Shown: positions 1-11,044, counted from the stretch's first letter. The stretch is 64,000 bases of DNA from Plasmopara viticola (GCA_001695595.3 MBPM02000061.1:372001-436000), one strand, 5' to 3'. Made by a program: numbers and translations. Notes: generated by a model not told the origin, from the sequence alone.

Positions 1-269
1 TCGCGGTGCCTTCGCGCATCAAAAAAATGGTATAGATGAGCGCGCGGTCGGAACTTTAATTACCATTGGCCGCTTTTTCTGCACTATGCTAAATTGGACA
101 AGTGCTTTTTGTTTGAAGCGGCAATGAAAGCAATTAACATCAAGAATCGACTTTCTTCACCCAAGATTGCTAGCAGAACCCTGTTTGAAAAAGTGTACGA
201 TGCATAGCCAAGTTATAAGCACCTGCATGTTTTTGGCTGCCGGACATTTTCTCTCACACCAAGAGGAAA
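1..269 (+). pseudogene. Lineage-B copia integrase core fragment
   Basis: Decayed piece of a copia integrase. Reading + from the window edge, one frame gives remnants of the NGxAERAxRTxVTIGR block (NGIDERAVGTLITIGR), then LDKCFLFEAAMKAINIKNRLSSPK and VFGCRTFSLTP, which match the integrase C-terminal half of the better preserved lineage-B copies at 52700-53200. One in-frame TAG lies between the two blocks near 206. The piece is cut at 270 by an oppositely oriented LTR, so it is probably the target into which the minus-strand B element at 270-1395 inserted. Family assignment is firm; extent beyond the window is unknown. Confidence 0.8.
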
Positions 270-526
270 TGCTGAAATAGCTGAAAAGGACAAAAGAGTA
301 ATAGCAAAGAGTCGGAGCGGAGGAGACCCGGAGCGAAGACACTGAAGCAAAAAAGGGATATTTGAAAAAGATCAATTATTGAGACTTACACTTCTACTTC
401 TCGTAACCACTCATTCTACATACCGTAATTACCTTAAGCTGTAAAAAGTAAAATTTATGTTGGACCGCGATTCGAATTGGACCGGATTGGGCTATGTACG
501 TTACTGGGAACCCATAACCCATAATA
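270..526 (-). repeat. Lineage-B 3' LTR, decayed, minus strand
   Basis: The left half resembles the LTR at 54428-54778 (tgctgaaatagctgaaaagg against tgttgaatgagctgaagagg). The right half (cgcgattcgaattggaccgg ... cccataaccca) matches the reverse complement of the LTR at 11210-11469. It ends at 526 and is followed by the purine-tract complement cgccccctc and by pol on the minus strand, so it is the 3' LTR of a minus-strand B element. Confidence 0.7.
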
Positions 527-1395
527 CGCCCCCTCAATGCGAACACGCAAGTTTGCCGAGCGCTGCCATCAAGTCCTTGTGGTGCGGTCCTGGTAGTCCT
601 GTCGTCATGATGTCCGCCAGCAAGATCACAGTCTCGCAGTACTCCAACTTGACTCTACTGCGCTTGACCTCATCACAAGTGAGGTGAAACTTGATGTCGA
701 TGTTCTTGGCCCGATCATGAATCTTCGTCATCCTGATGCACGACAGGTTGTCTTCCAGGATCTTGAGCTCGGGCTCCGACTTGTCCGTTTCTGCAGCAAG
801 AATCTCGCAGAGTAGACGATGCACCCACTTACCCTCTTGAACGCATAATTTAGCGCGACGTACTCCGCTTCGCTAGTAGACAGCGACATGCTTGACTGCT
901 TCTTGCTCCCCAGCTCAAAGGAGTACCCATCAGCATAAACACATAGCCCGGAGACGACTTGCGGTCAGCATGATCTCCGGCCCAGTCTGCATTAGAATAT
1001 CCACGAAAGTTGCCGGGCTTGAAGCAAAAACCGTGTGACTTGATTCCTTGCAGGTAGCGTAGAATGCGCTTTAGTGCAATCCAGTGCTCGCCTTGTGGAT
1101 TCTTCATGAAGCGCGAAACGTAGCCAACAGCAAACGCAATGCCGGGGAGACCGCGGTCGTCAAGTGCATAAGAGCAACCACTTATTCACGAAATGGAGCG
1201 TCGACCTTGGATGCTACATCGCTCGAAACAAGTCAGGAGCTCATGTCCTTCGGACATCACAGCCTTGCATTCGTCCGTGCCAGAACGTTTGACAATGTCA
1301 TCCACGTAGCGTCGCTGGCACACTGTCACGCTGCCGTCAGCGTTGTCCACCAGCTCAATCCCCAAAACAGACGTACACTTGCCGCTGTAGCTAAG
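527..1395 (-). pseudogene. Lineage-B RT C-terminus and RNase H, minus strand
   Basis: End of a lineage-B pol on the minus strand. From 1395 downward the frames give pieces of the thumb (VLGIELV, CQRRYVDDI), then the RNase H stretch AFAVGYVSRFMKNPQ, ALKRILRYLQGIKSHGF, SNADWAGDHADRKSSPGY, and finally a separate frame with MHRLLCEILAA, ILEDN and LLADIMTTGLPGP ending at 534. The central Asp (DADW), the EDN Asp and the ADIMT tail are all recognisable. Several frameshifts separate the pieces, and the TEAEY block is reduced to remnants, so no functional product is possible. The stop codon abuts the purine tract next to the LTR at 270-526, as in the B1 copy. Confidence 0.85.
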
Positions 1396-1709
1396 TCATG
1401 TTCAAGATACGACTGATATAGCGCCCATTTGATGGTTAGGCTCGATCCGTACATATCTCAATCAAATTCTCCGACGACGGTTGTCAAATGTACATACGAA
1501 GATGACACGTCAGAATGGGTATGCTTTCCGATTGGCTAAAAACATGTCTTGGAACTGGTATAGTATAGTGAACCTAGCACATAGTAAATGAGTGACTTAG
1601 AGGTAGCAAACAGTTTTGCGAGCTTAGGTCCTTAAATATTTTCATTTTGTATTCAGCCATCTAGATGATCATCAAGTTACCCGTTAGAAATTAAACTTTT
1701 TAGCATATT
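1396..1709 (+). repeat. Decayed lineage-A 5' LTR remnant in non-coding stretch
   Basis: No gene here. From about 1525 the sequence follows the lineage-A LTR: gattggct, then ttagaggtagca, then ggtccttaaatattttcattttg against ggaccttataaatatattcac. It ends just before a mutated primer site (catattatgagc). A foreign piece of about 45 bases (near 1555-1600) splits it. 1396-1524 is too diverged to assign. Confidence 0.6.
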
Positions 1710-2805
1710 ATGAGCTCAAGCCCCGCCGACTCTGCCTCTCCATTCTTAAACTCTGCCTTCGCCACCTTGGACGCGTTTACGTTAGGCCAAACTAATGACT
1801 TCGACGTCACCAACTTTCACATCTATAAGTTCAAGATGTAGATAGTGCTGGAGGAGAGAGACTAGTAAGAAGTTGCAAGTGGTGAAGTTAAGCTGGAGCA
1901 CTCCACGAGTGTGATGGACCAGTCGAACTAAATTAGTTTCTAGTTTATTGTTTTTAAAAAATCACACAAATAGTGAGAATCTCGAAGTGCGTGAGCGATG
2001 ATGTGTCTCGCGATGGAAGACTCGCAACTGCTGCTGGTCCGGTCGCTGTGTGGTGCGCATGACGTATGGTCGCGATTGGAAGGACACTTTTAGAAGAGAC
2101 GTCTCGCAAACAAGCTCTTTCTTCGTCGACGGTTCTTTACGACAATGACGGTAGAAGGATGTTCTGGAACACATCATTAAGCTCAAGACGCTAGCAGAGC
2201 AGCTTGTGGGTGCCCCGGCGAGCGATGACGGCTTGGTTACTACGCTTCTTGGGAGTCTCAGTGACTCGTACGAATTTCTGATTATCGCATGCGGATACTT
2301 TGACTCGGAAACTGGTGACGTCTCGACTGCTTCATTAAGGCAATAAGCGCAGAGAGCAAGGCAGCGATGGAGCTGCGTCTGGCCAAGCGTTTATGATGAA
2401 GGATGCGAAGTGCAAAGGACGACCGGTGAAGAAGACTGGTGCGTGCCATCATGGCGGCAAACAAGGACACTGGATTGCAGATTGTCTTTCGCGAGTCCAG
2501 AATGATGCTGAGCGATACCGATCGCAGTGGGCAAACGCCGCACAGAGTGAAGATTCTGGCGACTACCATTTTTTGATAGGCAATAACAATGGCGCTGTCA
2601 AGAAGAATACTGTACGACTGGTCGACTCGGAGGCGACCCAGCATATGACAAGCTCCAAGAAGTCTATAAGGAGCTACAAGGTTCTTCCAATCGACGTACA
2701 TCTGGCAGACGACAGCATCGTACAAGCTATCGGCAGCGGTGACATGGTTACGTCTAGAAAGACTTCGCACGGAATAAAGAAGGGTGTGTTGACAAACGTG
2801 TGACA
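1710..2805 (+). pseudogene. Lineage-A gag and protease remnant (copy A12)
   Basis: Starts at the ATG inside the mutated primer site (ATGAGCTCAAGCCCC) like all lineage-A gags. Recognisable blocks in shifting frames: MCLAMEDSQLLLVRS, ANKLFLRRRFFTT, then CHHGGKQGHWIADC and VRLVDSEATQHMTSSKK. Gag would coat and package the element RNA and the protease would cleave the polyprotein, but the second knuckle Cys is replaced (CHHG instead of CHNC), the protease D-S-G is D-S-E, and many stops (several TAG/TAA before 2000) interrupt gag. It is the same subfamily as the copy at 38584-39636 by its knuckle sequence. Confidence 0.8.
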
Positions 2806-3735
2806 CATTTCCGAGTTGTCACAAAAATGTTTTCAGTCGGTCGCTTCACTAAGGACGTTGGGCCTGTTGTTTTTGACAAGGAAGGATGCTTTGCCGAGAC
2901 AAAAGATGTCAAGTGGAAGATCGGTGCATCTTCGACTTGGTCACATTGGTCATGACGAGACGAATGCGATCGGGAAGAAGAATCTCGCCATATTACCGAT
3001 ATGACGTCTGTGGACAAGTGGGAGATTTGTGATGGTTGTGCACTGGGTAAGCAGACTCGAGTACAATTTCAATAAACGTCGATGGATCGGGCAAGTGACT
3101 TTTGGAAGTTATACAAAGCGATGTGTGCGGCCTCATGCAGACCTTAACGTTTAGTGGCAAGCGCTACTTCGTGACATTTATCGGTGACAAGTTCAGAGAT
3201 CGCGACGTCTACCTGATCAAAAGCAAGTCAGAAGTCACAAAAAACCGCCAATTTTGTGGAGTTCGCGAAAAAGCAGACCGGAAAACGCGTAAATGCTCTT
3301 CGCAGTGACAATGGTGGCGAGTATGCATCCGCGAAAATGGCCAAGTTTTGCTCGAATAATGGAATTGTGCTCAAGTCTACGCCGCCGTACGCGCCCCAAC
3401 TAAACGGAGTTGCGGAGCGTATGAATCGGTCGTTTGTGGAGTGTGCACGGCGCATATTGGAGCATGCGGGTCTCGCTAAATGTTACTGTGAACAAGCAAT
3501 TATGACGGCATTGTTTGTTTGATATCGATGTACATCGCGTGCTATCGATCACGAAGTGTCACCTTACAAGCCAAGAAACCGCTGTAAGTCAACTTGAATG
3601 AATTTCGTTGTCACGCGTTCGTGCACGTTCCAAGAAAAAGCGCTCGAAGTCGGATGCAAAAGCCGAACTGTGTCGTTTTTTGGGCTAGTCGGAGCACCAA
3701 AAGACGAATTGTTTCGAAGAACTGTCGACTGGTCG
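2806..3735 (+). pseudogene. Lineage-A integrase remnant (copy A12)
   Basis: Copia integrase in pieces: the HHCC region is broken (HLRLGHIGHDETNAIGKKN at about 2928, then EICDGCALGKQTRVQF at about 3022), the core has IQSDVCG at about 3112 (first catalytic Asp), RSDNGGEYAS at about 3304 (second Asp) and LNGVAERMNRS at about 3402 (Glu). The following WGEAV motif is mutated to CEQAI, and the frame closes at 3522. An internal deletion joins the N-terminal zinc part to earlier protease-linker sequence. DDE residues survive but in different frames, so it is dead. Confidence 0.8.
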
Positions 3736-5602
3736 AACTGTCATGAGTTGTGATAATCAGTTCAAGAAAGACACTTTTGACAATGGAAGAGCGGATTGCG
3801 AAGACAAAAGCACTATCGTCGAGTTTCAAGACAATGACGAAGTTTCATCGACGGACAACGGTATGGAGTCTGAGACAGAACAGATCGAGGCACTGGACAC
3901 TGGAACGGACTTTATACTGGGAAGAAATCGACATACTCGTACTCAGTCACTGGAAAAGGCGACTGAAATTCCACAGTTCAAGCGTCATGTGCCCAGATAC
4001 CGACGCTCAACACCTGAAGAGATGTCGGCTTTGGCAACAACTCGCGAAGAAGGCTGCGAAGCAGCCCACGTCGTGTTTTTAGTGAGAAAAATACCGACAA
4101 CGTTCAAGTCGACAAAAAAAACTAGCGATGCAGACAAATGGGAAGCTGCGGACCCGCAAAAGCAAAACTTGGGATACGCAAAGCGATCGGTTGCCGATGG
4201 AGTTTCGAGTCAAAGGGAGCTCAGTTGGAATCATCGAGCGGTTCAAGACGCGACTTGTGGCCAAGGGATTTCACAGAAGTTTCTGGTCGATTATGAGAAA
4301 ACAATTGAGTCGGTGGCGAAGTTCACTTCAAGTACATCGCGTTGAGCATGGCTGCCAAGTATGGTTTGATGCTGCATCCGATGGAAGTGAAGACTGCCTT
4401 CTTGATCAGAGTTCTGGATGAAGAAATCTAAATGCAGCAGCCTGAAGGGTGTCTCGAAGAAGACGAGCAACGTCATGTATGCAAGCTCAAGCGGCCGCTG
4501 TACGCTCTCAAGCAACCGCCGCGCAGACCATCGACAAATTTATGATCAAGCTCAAACAATTGTAAGTCCGATCACTGTATGTACGTCAAGTGCATCGACG
4601 GCGATATAATTATTGTTGTGCTGTGCGTAAACGATCTCATCATTGCAAGCAGCGACGACTCTCTTCTAGTCTCCACTAAGCGTGCTCTAAGTGACCGGAC
4701 TAAGATGACTGATCTTGGCAAGCTTAATTGTTTTCTCGGTATGAAAGTTGGTCAAGACCAAGTATTCGGCCGAGTTACGATGCGGCAAATCAAGTTTCTT
4801 TAGTCAATTCTGAGCAAGTTTAGTATGCAAGGCAGCAAGCCTGTCAGGACGCATCAAGATGCCGGACTCAAGTTGACAAAGAATATGTGTAAAGGTGGCT
4901 GACACGATGAAAAACGTGTTTTACCAAAGTTATGTTGGTGGCATAATGTGCCCTATGGCTGCGACGCACCCGGGTTTTGTCTTGCTGCGGCTATGGGAAT
5001 TCCAAAACAGTTTGCTGCTGACCCGTATCCAACGCATTGGCAAGCACTTAAGCGCGCACTGTGATATCTATAAGCAACGCAAACGCACAGACGCCAAAAT
5101 CCAAGTTGCGGTCTGGCAATGCTACTCGGATGTAGACTGGGCTGGACGCATCGAGTCTCGATGAAGTACAAGCGGTTATGTGTTCACGCTGAACAATGGA
5201 TATATCAGCTGGCGAAGTAAGAAACAACGAAGTGTGGCACTTTTCTCAACACGAAGGAGTACATGGCACTATCAAAGGCCACTCAAGAAGCGGTGTGACT
5301 CAAGGCGGTTCTGTGCGAGCTTGGTGAGATGACTTTTAATGAGTCTGTAAAAATATTCGAGGACAATCAAGGTTCTATTACGTACGCCAAAAATCTAAAA
5401 TTTCACAAGCGCACAAAACATATCGACATCCACTACTACTTTGTGCGAGAAAAGGTTGAAGACAGTCAAGTCAACCTCGAGTACTGCCTTACAAGAGACA
5501 TGGTGGCCAACATGATATTTAAACCTATTGTCTCTGCACAAACCGATTTTCTGCGTTTAAAGCTTGGGATACAAGGTGTCGCTGCTGTCGAGTCAAATGG
5601 GA
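3736..5602 (+). pseudogene. Lineage-A linker, RT and RNase H remnant (copy A12)
   Basis: Begins with the acidic linker (SSTDNGMESETEQ, RHTRTQSLEKATEIPQFKRH), then RT pieces and RNase H (SDVDWAGRIESR, EDNQGSITYAKN, KHIDIHYYFVREKVED, CLTRDMVANMIFKP). The RT active-site YVDD has become CVND (around 4626), losing the first catalytic Asp. At least six stops or shifts separate the blocks. The last frame closes at 5640, having run through the start of a 3' LTR (tgttgccga at 5603) that is immediately replaced by foreign integrase sequence, so the element has lost its 3' LTR. Confidence 0.82.
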
Positions 5603-5959
5603 GTGTTGCCGATAAGCACTTCGAGCAGCTAAAAGGCTAAACGCATGAAACGGACATTGGTAGAATGTGCAAGATGTATGATTGAGCATGCTGGACTACC
5701 CAAGACGTATGGGGTGAAGCCAATATGACCTCTGCTTTCCTTCTCAATCGTTGCCCAACGCGAGATATTGTTATAATATGATCGCCATACCAAGTTTGGA
5801 GTAAAAGAAAAACTATTCTGACGAATTTGAAGTATTTTGGATGCTATGCATTTGTTACGGTGCCTAAGAAAAAGCGCAGCAAGTTTGACGCTCGGTCGAT
5901 ACGCTGCCGATTTCTCGGCTACTCGGAGCATGAGAAAGCGTATCAAACCTGTTCAAGTC
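5603..5959 (+). pseudogene. LTR stub plus lineage-A integrase fragment
   Basis: The first 12 or so bases are an LTR start (tgttgccga). From about 5640 the sequence is the integrase C-terminal part of the A1/A7 subfamily: MKRTLVECARCMIEHAGLPKTY, then TNLKYFGCYAFVTVPKKKRSKFDARS and CRFLGYSEHEKAYQ. The VFGCHAFV block is altered to YFGCYAFV and there is a deletion around WGEA. It is a truncated insert with no upstream domains. Confidence 0.75.
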
Positions 5960-6194
5960 GATTTCGCGTAACTACGGCAATTTTACCGATGATTGGACGC
6001 ATAAGCTGATTAGATGACCTTTATATGACCTATATGTGGACTACATACAAGTCAGGTAGCTTAAGCAAATATACGAATAAACTCACTTCCAAACATTCCT
6101 TCTCCCGCACAGTTGTCTCCACTCTACAAGTGTAGACTTACTTCGCACTTTCAGAGCCTTTTCTTTCTCGTCCAGTGCTCAACCGAACTCAACA
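5960..6194 (+). repeat. Lineage-B 5' LTR (type of 48766-49040), decayed
   Basis: Matches the 3' three-quarters of the LTR at 48766-49040 (gattagatgacc, tatatgtggactacata, aataaactcacttcc) and ends AACTCAACA directly before an intact primer site GGTTATGAGCCC at 6195-6206. The likely transcription start lies in ctcacttcc near 6090. Confidence 0.72.
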
Positions 6195-6198
6195 GGTT

Positions 6199-7033
6199 AT
6201 GAGCCCTTCTGTCCAAGATATTGCTACCAAGATCTGCATTGACAATTTTGATGGTGATAACTACACGACGTGAAACCGCTACGTGCGCGGTGTACTTTTT
6301 CCCCAAGCCGATGTGGCACGTGGTTAACCGCCCACCTTCGCTGACGCTCGCGCTTTAGAGAAGAACGTCAAGCTGAGCAACTTTGCGTTCGGCTAATTTG
6401 CTTTCCTTGAGCGCGGATTACCATTACGTGGTGGATCACTGCGAACAAGCATGGGTCGCATGGGCACGGTTAGAAACTCCTTACGGTGAATTGCAGAAGG
6501 CGGGGCGGATTCTCTTGAAGTAACAGCCGTTCATCATGGAGATGGCAAAATCCGGCAACGTAATGCATCACTGCGATGAGATCTTCAACATCAGCGCCAA
6601 GCTCAGCGCCAAGATGGAAGACGAGGACGTGGTGATTTGCTTATTACGCAGCCTTTCCAAGAGCTACGAAAACGTCGTTCTTAACTTGAAGAGGAGCAGC
6701 GGGGAACTACGATTGCAAGACGTTGTGAAGGTGCTTACGAATGAGCATATCAAGAGACAGGAGGAAAATAATTGTGTGCTAGTTAGCCAGGACGCAAAGT
6801 GTATGGAAGATACACTTCTAGAATTTCTGTACTTGCCAATTCCAGGGCTTATACATTCGACAGTGGGAGGCGTGACCGTCCCTATAATAAATTTGTTATT
6901 CAATATGATGGTGAAGCGACTGGTCAGGACTTTTCACAGCATGATCAGATGGATTACGAAACCAAGGAATCTGCGCAGGAAGAAGAGGTTCAGTCTGGCT
7001 GTAAGCAACACTAGCGGACCCAATCGCGACTGA
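6199..7033 (+). pseudogene. Lineage-B gag fused to lineage-A linker (copy B5)
   Basis: Gag of lineage B beginning at the ATG within the primer site (MSPSVQD). The 16-codon core GDNYTTWNRY carries TGA in place of the Trp codon at about 6271, the same nonsense codon as in the copy at 49045. An open frame then runs 6536-7033: residues 1-75 are gag ([48 protein letters not shown]). At about 6770 it passes without a stop into the lineage-A linker just upstream of RT ([13 protein letters not shown]). A gag-to-linker fusion skipping knuckle, protease and integrase; probably a recombination or deletion scar, not a working gene. Confidence 0.72.
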
Positions 7034-7400
7034 AACGTCAAGGTTTGAGAGACAGAGTCGACAACAATTACTCGAAGAGATGTCAGCCGCAGCGCAAGAC
7101 TTTGAGGCTGCCTACGTTGTGAGTAATGCCGACCACCTTCACGTCGGTGATGGGAACGGTGCAGCTAAATAGAAGGAGGCATGCGATTTGGAAACGGAGT
7201 CGCTTTAAAAAAAGACCAGGATGCACTTACCTCTTACACAAGAACGCAAGGCAATCAGCAATTGATGGGTGTTTCGCGTCAAGGAGAAACAGGCCGGTAG
7301 AGTGGAGCGATACAGGGTGCGTATAGTGGGCAAAGGTTTTGCTCAGAAAATTGGCATCGACTATGAAGAAAGGTTTGCGCCTGTGTTATGGGTTGACGGT
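6776..7400 (+). pseudogene. Lineage-A linker and RT N-terminus fragment
   Basis: Same subfamily as A1 (compare 59866-60440). Pieces of the acidic linker ([17 protein letters not shown]), MSAAAQDFEAAYVV, then RT start [12 protein letters not shown] nucleotides and [12 protein letters not shown] at about 7350. Several stops, including TAG in the AAKWKEA block and a run of A residues at 7207-7213, break it. It ends inside the palm N-terminus, where the sequence jumps to RNase H. Confidence 0.7.
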
Positions 7401-7740
7401 TGAAATACCAATAAGATAACCGCAGCTCAAGAGGCGACTTAGTTAAGAAAAATTCTGTGCGAGCTTGGTGAAATGTCAGGTAGTCAAGCCATCAAGATTT
7501 ATGAAGACAATCAAGGTTCTATCGCGCTAAGAGCCTGAAATTTCACAAGCACTAAGCACATCAAAATTCTAGATCACTTCATATGCGAAATAGTAGAAAG
7601 TGATCAAGCGGTGCTCGATTACTGCCCGACACACGAGATGCTGGCCGACCTCATGACGAGGTCTCCAACAACACAAATCAGTTTATTTTGGCACAAGCTC
7701 GGTATCCACGAATCTCAAGCTGTCGAGTCAAGTGAGAGTG
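7401..7740 (+). pseudogene. Lineage-A RNase H C-terminal fragment
   Basis: From about 7425: QEAT*LRKILCELGEMSGSQAIKIYEDNQGSIAL, HKHxAHQ-like remnants, then LDYCPTHEMLADLMTR and a degraded FWHKLGIHESQAVESSES. The closest relative in the window is the fragment at 43938-44437 (shared ELGEISRSQAIKIYEDN). The preceding 700 bases of RT are missing, so this is a deletion derivative that runs directly into an LTR-like stretch at 7741. Confidence 0.75.
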
Positions 7741-8015
7741 TTGCCAAGATTACGATTGCAGGAGCACCTCGCACTGTTGAAAATACGACGCCTTGATCAG
7801 TAGTAATGTACCGGTGAGCTAACGGTACTATTACTGTCAACGATGCGACCAAAAAATTGTAATGTGATGGAAAGGCGCGCGGACAGGCGCACTTAAGATG
7901 ATTGCGCCCGGATGGTAAGTCGTGGTGGTTGGTTTAGATAAATGGTCGGCTTTCAGGTAGTTTAAGGCCTTCTTTATAAACACTTTTAATCAACTAGTGC
8001 TCGATTGACCTTCTT
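7741..8015 (+). repeat. Decayed lineage-A 3' LTR remnant
   Basis: Starts tgttgccaagattacg at 7741 directly after the purine-rich gtcgagtcaagtgagag, contains aagatgattgcgcccggatggtaagtcg near 7895-7922 and tataaacacttttaatcaactagtgctc near 7975, all in lineage-A LTR order, but the middle (about 7760-7880) is divergent. Confidence 0.65.
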
Positions 8016-8024
8016 TACGGACAT

Positions 8025-8389
8025 CTCTATGCCGAAAAGTTGTCTCTTCAGGCAGATGCGACCAGCGTTTTGCGATACACCTTACAGCGTCTTAAAACAC
8101 GCCCATACAACCCAAACTTCCTCGCAGTCGTCAACAACGTGGTGAAAGTCCGCATCCATATGGAGCAGCATCAATCCAAACGCAATGTTGCTTGTCCTGA
8201 CATACTCGTCCGAGGCGCGAGGGTCTACAAAGGTCGGAGTAACTTCGCAACTGACGACATGCCACACAGCCTTTAAAGAAACACGCCACGTATGTAGCGA
8301 TTCCATGTGGCGTAGCGGTCGCCATTGATATTGTCGATGGCAACTTTCGTCGAAAAGTCATGCACCGAGGTCATGTTTGTTGGACTCAT
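8025..8389 (-). pseudogene. Lineage-B gag N-terminus, minus strand
   Basis: Minus strand from the ATG at 8389-8387 ([12 protein letters not shown]): core [22 protein letters not shown] with the Trp intact, a frameshift near 8275, then [16 protein letters not shown] nucleotides that in another frame read [30 protein letters not shown]. It ends where the KRQLFxMEM block would begin. It continues from the protease fragment at 8390-8938 in the wrong order, see that entry. Confidence 0.78.
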
Positions 8390-8938
8390 TAAGTCCATCC
8401 ACAAGATCCGCTATCGCCGCTAGTTGTTGAGTGCTTTTTCGCCAAATTTTCATCTCGGCACCATAAAAAAGCTTATAACTTGCCGCTTTTGTTGATCTGT
8501 GGTATCGAAAGAAGATTAATCACACCGTTGATTACAGCCTTGTTGCCATCTGCGACTAACACTTCGCCTTCATCGCGCTCGTCTAAAACTTCAAATTTGG
8601 ACATAAGTGATGCGTCGCCCCACTGACAATCACCCACAATTCACACATATTCTTGATCATCAAAAGTCCACAGTCTAACGAACCAGCGAACGCCACTCGA
8701 TCGTACTCGCTGTTGTAGCTACCGTTGTGGTTTTGCCACTAAAATTGTTTTGCTCCGCGTCCACGGGCATTACCGCCGCGTCGAGCTCCACGATTTTCTT
8801 CCCTCTACTTGGTCTAACACCGCCCCACTCGTGCCCCAATTTCCCGCATAATGTACACTGACGAATCTCACGCTCAGTACTAAAGGCCTTGGTCGTTTCC
8901 TCAGTTCTCACCGGCGGCGTCTTTTTACGGATCTCAAC
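8390..8938 (-). pseudogene. Lineage-B gag C-terminus and protease, minus strand, permuted
   Basis: On the minus strand 8938 to 8390 encodes the end of gag (EETTKAFSTEREIRQCTLCGKLGHEWG with a changed CCHC knuckle), a decayed protease (the DSG region is not recognisable) and the linker QINKSGKL, ending in LVDGL at 8392. The next bases on the same strand are the gag start at 8389, so the domain order is gag-C, protease, gag-N. A circularised or tandem intermediate, or an inversion/deletion, could give this; the copy cannot be functional. Confidence 0.7.
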
Positions 8939-10675
8939 CAAGTGTGAAGCACATGCGAGATTTTGGCTGCCGAGCGTTTGTGCTGAAGTCCAAGATAAAG
9001 CGATCAAAATGGGATACGGAGGCTCGTGAAGGACTATTCATAGGATATGAAGAGGCATCTAAGACTTAAATCGTTGACGAGATTGAAGCAGATCAAGTTG
9101 TAATTATACGTGATGTCACCTTTAACGAGTCAACGTTTGGATGTTTGTCCACATTCCCGCAAGAATTCGTCGAATAAACGAAGCTGAATTTCGTTTGATG
9201 GACATCGGCAATAAATTTGAACTATGCAGTTCACACAGACCAGAAAACGCAAATGTCGCGCTGAGAACCAAGAACAAGCTACTCCGGCTCACCGTGGGAT
9301 CGATTAAAATGAAGCAAGTGTGTCAAATGATCATGAGTTACACTAAATAAAGCGACGATTAAGCACTCGAGCCGATTTGGATGAAGATTGCGAAGGCAGT
9401 GACGAGGAGGATATTGATGCTACGCCTCAAGTGTTTTGGCGAGCAAGTGCCAGCACAGTTGAAGGTTCTGTCTTTTCCGAGCCGATAATGTTCGAAGAAG
9501 CTGTTTGTGGACCGGATCAAGTGCATTGGCGTCAAGCAATTCGTGCATAGTTAGCGTCGATGAAGCTTTGTGGCGTGTTTCGAGCGACAAAGCTGTCAAC
9601 TGGACAACACACTATCGGGACAAATTGGGTTTTCCAGATTGAGCGCAAAGCTGAGAGACCAATTGAGAAGTACAAGGCACGCCTTGTGGCGAAAGCGTTT
9701 AAGGAAAAGTAAGGCATCGATTACACGGAGACGTTCTCACCAGTGGTCAAGTACGTGACACTGCGCATGGTGATTGCAATCACAGAGTACTTTTACTGGA
9801 CACTGGCGTAGTTACAGCTCTTCTGTACGGTGAAATGATGTGTTTTGCGCGGTCCCTGAAGATGTCGAAGTCGATGGGGGGGTTAATTGTTTTGAGCTGG
9901 TGAAAGCAATTTACGAGCTTCACGGGTATAAAATGAAACTTTTTATGAATTCGTCTGCATTATTGGGTTTCAAGTGTCTAATTTTGACCCGTGTCTTTGC
10001 CTCGAAGTTTCGAACGAGGAGCGCTTGCTAATGCTGTTTATGTTGACGATGTGTTAGCAACTGTCCACTCGACAAAAATGCTTGCGCATACAGAGAATGA
10101 CTTGTAGGCGCGTTTCGAAATGATTGATAGCCGACAATATGCGTTCGTATTGGGCATTGAGCTGGTTGACAGCGATAATGGTAGTGTGATGATGTCGCAG
10201 CGATTTTCTAAAGAACTGTGGCATTACTGACTGCAAGGCCGTCATCAGCCCAACGGACATCAGCATTCGACTCACACCAAGCGACGCAATGACTAAAATC
10301 GACGCTGCGTTCCGTGAGGCCGTGGGTACATTAAAGCATTTGATGACTGCGACTCAACCCGATATTGCTTTTGCTATGAGCTACGTTTCACGCTTCATGG
10401 AAAACCCAAAAGTCAAGCACTGGATAGCGATCAAGCGTATTCTGCGATACTTGCAAGGAGCCAAGTCGCACGGCATTTGCTCTAAGCCCAGCGACAAGGT
10501 AGACTTTTGCGGAAACTCGGATGCAGACTGGGCCAGTGATCATGCAGACTGGAAATCGACATCGGGTTTTGTGTTTTATTCTCATGGGCGATCCGGTCAG
10601 CTGGGAAAGAAGAAACAGTCAAGTGTGTCGCTTTCAACTAGTGAAGCAGAGTTCATTATTCTTCAATTATGCTAT
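8939..10675 (+). pseudogene. Lineage-B pol 3' half: integrase end, RT, RNase H
   Basis: Starts inside the integrase C-terminus (SVKHMRDFGCRAFVLK, KWDTEAREGLFIGYEEASK), followed by the linker (ATPQVFWRASAS, EEAVCGPDQVHWRQAI), RT ([49 protein letters not shown]), then thumb and RNase H (AFREAVGTLKHLMTATQPDIAFAMSYVSRF, NSDADWASDHADWKSTSGF, SSVSLSTSEAEF). The YVDD region near 10035-10050 is degraded (YVDDVLV replaced by MLTMC in the preserved phase). About ten stops or shifts. The last frame leaves homology at about 10665 and no EDNQ or ADIMTK tail follows. Confidence 0.85.
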
Positions 10676-10693
10676 AACTAACAAATCTAAGCG

Positions 10694-11040
10694 AAGTGCG
10701 GTTGTTAAACACGACCTTTTCTGCCAATTTCGTTTTTCTACACGGTTTTTCTCCGATTACAAAATCTATGGTAAGTACGATCAAGATCGATATTTTCTGC
10801 CAAGCACATTTTCAAGATTATTTTTTTCGATAACGCTTTGTCTACAAAAGCTAACAAAGTACGATTGTTACGTACGAGCTTTTCTGCTTAGTTCGCTTTT
10901 TTCTTATTGTCTGTCAATTTCGCCATGTCTGCAGAAATGACATAAGTACGTTTTTTAAGTGCGACATTCTCCGCTAAATACGAATTTATTAAACGCTTTC
11001 TTCCAATTACGCCATATTGATTACAGCGGTTATAACGGCA
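10694..11040 (+). repeat. Degenerate tandem repeat, four units of about 83 bp
   Basis: No gene between 10676 and 11044. Four units start at about 10694, 10773, 10857 and 10944 (spacings 79, 84, 87). Each begins aagtrcg, has cga-(c/t)attttctgcc-aa within the next 30 bases, then a T-rich part and a variant of caattacgccat-tct. AT-rich and unlike the surrounding retroelement sequence. Origin unknown; it may be a minisatellite relic or part of an unrecognised element. Confidence 0.6.
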
Positions 11041-11044
11041 TCGG

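Noticed and set aside
10680..10940. The 139-codon frame at 10521-10940 as a gene
   Set aside because: Its first part is RNase H out of frame and its second part is the AT-rich tandem repeat; composition explains the lack of stops.
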